Positions 61,501 through 64,000 of a stretch of 64,000 nucleotides of DNA are shown piece by piece. Position 1 is the stretch's first letter. Each line of letters starts with the position of its first letter. The notes under the pieces are model-generated. The model worked only from the letters and a program-made list of their open reading frames with translations, was not told the DNA's origin and made no database searches. The translations under genes and the position numbers were made by a program. The stretch comes from Lepisosteus oculatus (lineage: Eukaryota > Chordata > Actinopteri > Semionotiformes > Lepisosteidae). The DNA is taken from assembly GCF_040954835.1 (NCBI RefSeq), contig NC_090698.1, forward strand, positions 66,657,284-66,721,283, in the 5' to 3' direction.

Positions 61501-63597
61501 TTGCCCGAATCGTGGAATGGAATGGTCAGAGGTAAAGAGAAAAAATGGCATTGCATTGGGGACAGTATTTTCCTTGAAGGTCAGATTTTTACTGACTGTT
61601 CCTTAAGTTCTTAAAAAAGCTTATCATTTGGTTTGTGTAAAGCCATGCACAGACTGACTCGCATTTCTTCTGCCATTTTCCTTCGTGGGCATCAGGGGCC
61701 TTCAGCCTTCATTTTGAAGTGCCTCAGTCCTTTAGCTTTGACTGGTATTGGCTGTAGTAATATGCTGCAATATTAGATGGCGCAGTGGTTAGTGCCAGGC
61801 TCACGGTGCTGGGCTCTGTGTTCAATTCTGGACATGGGGTGTTGTCTGCGCAGAGTTTGTATGTCCCCCTCGTGTTCACATGGGTTTCCTCCCACAGTCC
61901 AAAGATGTACTAGTATGTGAATTGGTTTTCTGGGGAATTTGACCCTGGTGCGAGAGTGTGCATTGCACTGGGCTAGAGTCCCATCCAGGATGCATCCAAC
62001 TCTGCACCCATTGCTTGCTGGGATAGCTCCCCCTCCACCCTGTATTGGATAAAGCGATCAGAAAATGGATGAGTGGATGGATTAAGTGCCTTTACTGACT
62101 TGTGAGGATTACTTGATCTGATTCAGTCATTTTCCAAAGCGAATGCATTCTGTAGGTCAACTTTAAAAGATTTTAAAAGCCTGTCATTCCAGAAGTGAAA
62201 CACACTTGCTCTACCAAGAACCAAGAGCATTAAGGGGTGTGACCTTGTAACCTCCAGTGCAGAGACAACTATACATCTAATTGTACAGAAAATGAGTGTA
62301 CTGAACCATACACCTCACTAGATGGGCCTTAAAGTCTTTTTGCTTTCTTTTTCTAACATCTGCTTACCTGCTGAAGAACAAATGTTGCCTCCAAAATGTC
62401 AGGCGCTTGTTTATATCCATAAATCGGTTAAGATCCCTCAAGAATACAAGAACTGGACAACAAATATATCCAATTAAATCTTTTTACCGGTAGGTGAAGG
62501 TATTTGGTGTTATCTAGATTTTTCAAAGGTTCATGAAAGCCATAAAAATGTGCTTTAGCAGGAGGTAAATGGTCATTGAAAGGAGAGAAGGGAATGGGAG
62601 ATTTATCTGTCTGGTACTATCCAACCCTACTGTCCGTGTGGATGATGTTGCTGTTCTGTTTTTGTGCCACTCCCAGCTCTCTGCAGTGGTGGAGCACTGA
62701 AACCTGTAACGCGATCAACGGGACTAACGCAGCCTCCTTCCACCCTCTCATAACCAAGAACGAAACACTCCAGATCTTTGCTTCTGACATCTGCAGGTTT
62801 GTCCATCAGTGTTGACCGTCTTATTTCCCTGTGTTCTTCCAACCGGTCAGCCTGGCCTTGTGAGTCATGTGAGGATGCTGTTGGCTTCTCTACAGCTGTT
62901 GCTGTAAGGTCTGCCAGATGGTGTTTGGCCCAGTCCGTTAGTGAGTGAAAGGATGTAATTGGCTTTGACATAGGATTGGAGGGCGTAAGATACTTAAAAA
63001 AAGAATAACATACAACGTCAGAGCAAAAAAAAGAAAGCGAGATTTTACATTGAAACTATCCATGTTTCAGTATTGCTAATAGTGACCTTCTGCACCTTTT
63101 GTTTTTGTTTTAAAATGTGCAGCACAGCAATTTCAGTGCATTGCATCATTTCAGTCATACAGTGCTGACCATCTGCCACAACAAAGCGTAACGTCCTTTT
63201 CTGCATGTGACATACTGTAGATTATAGATAACATCATCCTCCTGAAGAAAACCACAGACTACGTGTCTTTTTTGTTTTTGTAGATTCTAAGTTGTAGCGA
63301 GATCCCTGCTTATTTTTGCTCCGAGTTTTAAAGGATGTTTCAGGCAGTGTGATGCGTGTCGTCTTCCAGTCAGGCTTGAGTATACGTTTCTTTTCAGAGG
63401 GTTAAAGCTGTTTTCATTCTGTTACAGATCCCTGTATGTTACATTTGAAAAGGAAGTCTATATCAAAGATCTACCTGCCTTGCGCTTTGTGGTGCCTAAA
63501 GAGGTTTTTGCTAATTCCACGGAGAATGAGGGGTTTTGCGTTCCACCTGGGAACTGTCTTCCTGCGGGGCTTTTAAATGTCAGCGTCTGCAAACAAG
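52435..63597 (+). CDS. SCARB2: SCARB2 (LIMP-2), exons 1-7, 3' end outside window
   Basis: CD36-family type III lysosomal membrane protein and the trafficking receptor for beta-glucocerebrosidase. Seven exons join in phase to give the first 334 residues (human total 478). Residues 7-29 (FIYLIGILSIAVLITGIALV) are the N-terminal membrane helix; the rest is luminal. Human-like blocks: LRNGTDAFEAWQNPP, MQFYFFNLTNPTEVL, IGPYTYREF, ELLWGY, FGLFYKKNATADGEYV, RIVEWNGQSSLQWWSTETCN, SFHPLITKNETL, and the cysteines of the disulphide region (GFCVPPGNCLPAGLLNVSVC). N-glycosylation sequons are numerous (NGT, NLT, NST, NAT, NGT, NET, NST, NVS). The second membrane helix and lysosomal sorting tail must lie to the right. 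Confidence 0.97.
54540..54616. mobile_element. Palindromic foldback element, copy 3 (single arm)
   Basis: aataggtttattccatgctg and agaagaaagaaaacacac, then tggccgtggagtctg; corresponds to the left arm of the element at 11997 only. Confidence 0.7.
55020..55200 (+). repeat. Dispersed repeat, third copy
   Basis: acaaatgagaggagatcctt, agctggatgagatcttggga, cttcaacaacatgagtgggt and cacaactctgtgcagaaaga; the word order matches 31606-31890. Confidence 0.55.
55751..56250 (+). repeat. Long-form 'gcgctttacag' dispersed repeat
   Basis: Starts taattccttatacttatata, passes ctcccctccaccaccacc, tggggaggagaacagagtga and tttttaatgaccacagagag, and ends in ggccaggctcacacctgc..agctgctggc. Unlike the copy at 51269 it has no right inverted repeat. 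It ends about 45 bases before SCARB2 exon 2. Confidence 0.65.
56298..56455 (+). CDS. SCARB2: SCARB2 exon 2
   Basis: Residues 42-94, EIVLRNGTDAFEAWQNPPPP onward to GPYTYR. Acceptor gtgctgcag, donor cag|gtgaag. Confidence 0.95.
56536..56853. mobile_element. Non-autonomous Tc1-like MITE
   Basis: 318 bases flanked by TA (56534-56535, 56854-56855). Left end gagtgcctttcaaaagtatt, right end aatacttttgcaaggcactg, inverted; internal direct repeats of attcaccccc. Ends resemble but are clearly distinct from the intact element at 22745. No transposase left. Confidence 0.85.
57700..57890 (+). repeat. Dispersed repeat ('cactttattggcc' type)
   Basis: atcactttattggccatata, tagaaatttgtctttt, agagaagcttggggtcagag and ggcgcccctggagcagctgg; a well-known block in fish genomes, probably a non-LTR 3' piece. 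Class from memory only. Confidence 0.5.
57897..58295 (+). repeat. 'gcgctttacag' dispersed repeat, fourth copy
   Basis: Begins with (ATT)n then ccttacacttatatagtgct, gcactcaaagcgctttacag, ccctccaccaccaccaatgt. The later part (agctcacggtggctcgctgg..) differs from the other copies. Ends shortly before SCARB2 exon 3. Confidence 0.6.
58347..58494 (+). CDS. SCARB2: SCARB2 exon 3
   Basis: Residues 94-143, REFRPMENVHFLENSTKISA to NIPAL. Acceptor tttcgtag, donor ttg|gtaggt. Confidence 0.95.
58495..60533 (+). other. SCARB2: SCARB2 intron 3
   Basis: 2 kb; contains the palindromic MITE at 58581-58867. The remainder (58870-60530) is AT-rich with no element or exon I can name. Confidence 0.65.
58581..58867. 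mobile_element. MITE with about 36-bp terminal inverted repeats and internal 21-bp repeats
   Basis: Left end tatggaagcccgtttccgcc then agggagtaaaaaaaaa; right end is its reverse complement (tttactccctggcggtaacg..cttccata). Inside the left half, three 21-base units begin tatctcgcaattgcgactt (58629, 58650, 58671); an inverted partial unit (attctgagatac) lies near the right end. No coding frame. Family not recognised with certainty. Confidence 0.85.
60534..60725 (+). CDS. SCARB2: SCARB2 exon 4 (helical bundle)
   Basis: Residues 144-207, the helix-bundle region that in mammals contacts beta-glucocerebrosidase: FISNIISSYMKSKNIGLF then TTRTVHELLWGYIDDLLSVI. Acceptor after a long T-run (ttacag), donor aag|gtgagt. 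Position 174 is Arg where human has His171. Confidence 0.95.
60985..61040 (-). mobile_element. L2-like 3' end fragment (reverse)
   Basis: Reverse complement of ctttcacaacaaggttgccc..; matches the 3' end at 28250-28322. Confidence 0.5.
61440..61531 (+). CDS. SCARB2: SCARB2 exon 5
   Basis: Residues 208-238, KNATADGEYVILSGEENYKD onward to EWNGQ. Acceptor ctttctag, donor gag|gtaaag. Confidence 0.95.
61765..62090 (+). mobile_element. tRNA-derived SINE (ggcgcagtgg type)
   Basis: A box tggcgcagtggttagtg, B-box-like tgtgttcaattctgg, gggtttcctcccacagtcca, gtcccatccaggatgcatcc, gctgggatagct and a ggatgagtggatgga tail. Same family as 16485 and 2790; the best preserved of the three. Confidence 0.8.
62677..62796 (+). 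CDS. SCARB2: SCARB2 exon 6
   Basis: Residues 238-278, SLQWWSTETCNAINGTNAAS to SDICR. Acceptor ctcccag, donor cag|gtttgt. Confidence 0.95.
63428..63597 (+). CDS. SCARB2: SCARB2 exon 7
   Basis: Residues 278-334, SLYVTFEKEVYIKDLPALRF to CKQ. Acceptor gttacag, donor aag|gtacca, out phase 1. Contains two of the conserved luminal cysteines plus one near the end. Confidence 0.95.
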
Positions 63598-64000
63598 GTA
63601 CCAATGATTTCCAGCTGTCAGCAGAGTCCCAACCCCTCCCCCATGACCCCACACTCCGTCTTTCAGGTTTCTGAAGTATCCGAGCTGCTAGAAAACAGCA
63701 GTTTCAACTCAGGAGAAGGGATTATATATAACATACTGGATAGTATGCCCCGCATTAAAACATCTAAGAACATTGTCTTGTAATTGTAACAGCATTGCAC
63801 TGATCAAAGTCATATTAGTCATAACCAAAATCATTCCATGACAAATATGGCTGTTCCACCAGGGGTATGAATAAATCTGCACTGCTCAGTGCACAGTAAT
63901 AACCTCCTTGGGTGCATCACTAAAACCCGCTTTCCAATCAATTATTAATTTTTTGGTTCTTTTTTAGATTTTGTTCTTGCAGTGTTTTCCACAAAACCAC
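63598..64000 (+). other. SCARB2: SCARB2 intron 7 (start)
   Basis: Intron sequence up to the window edge. No further exon is convincing: the expected next block (human APIIMSFPHFYQADE) is not present in any frame. Confidence 0.7.

Noticed and set aside
63970-64000. SCARB2 exon 8 starting after ttcttgcag at the window edge
   Set aside because: The frame after this AG does not resemble the conserved next block of SCARB2; too little sequence remains.

Overview
The window is a vertebrate nuclear locus, almost certainly from a ray-finned fish. It holds five protein-coding genes split by GT-AG introns and one tRNA gene. The gene order SHROOM3 - CCDC158 - STBD1 - FAM47E - SCARB2, with all relative orientations, is that of human 4q21.1 read in reverse. 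The fish assignment rests on the repeats: a nearly pristine Tc1-like transposon, tRNA-derived SINEs of types common in fish, L2/Rex1/CR1-like LINE remains and several small inverted-repeat elements. The intact synteny and single gene copies would suit a non-teleost such as gar or bowfin, but that is a guess.

Layout: 1-675, the first coding exon of SHROOM3 (minus) and the start of its first intron. 676-5426, intergenic, with SINE and LINE remnants. 5427-35157, CCDC158 (plus), complete: 25 coding exons join with matching phases into a 1176-residue, mostly coiled-coil protein. Its introns carry a 36-copy 41-bp minisatellite, an intact Tc1-like element, several SINEs and a tandemly copied exon end. 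37491-40421, STBD1 (minus), complete in two exons: an N-terminal membrane anchor and a C-terminal CBM20 starch/glycogen-binding domain. 43236-50814, FAM47E (minus), eight exons, essentially complete apart from one uncertain junction. 51826-51896, tRNA-Gly(UCC) (minus), lying within a repeat. 52435-63597, SCARB2 (plus), first seven exons; the gene runs off the right edge.

The genes do not form a pathway. SCARB2 (a lysosomal membrane receptor) and STBD1 (a glycogen-binding membrane protein linked to glycogen delivery to lysosomes) both touch lysosome biology. SHROOM3 is an apical-constriction scaffold. CCDC158 and FAM47E are poorly characterised. SHROOM3/CCDC158 and FAM47E/SCARB2 are divergent pairs; CCDC158/STBD1 are convergent.

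I found no wholly new system. The observations most worth checking are: Arg in SCARB2 where human LIMP-2 has the pH-sensing His171; a minisatellite whose units each look like a 3' splice site; partial copies of a CCDC158 exon end with its splice donor; a tRNA gene inside a repeat; an identical 96-bp duplication in a FAM47E intron; and inverted-repeat elements with unusual internal structure.
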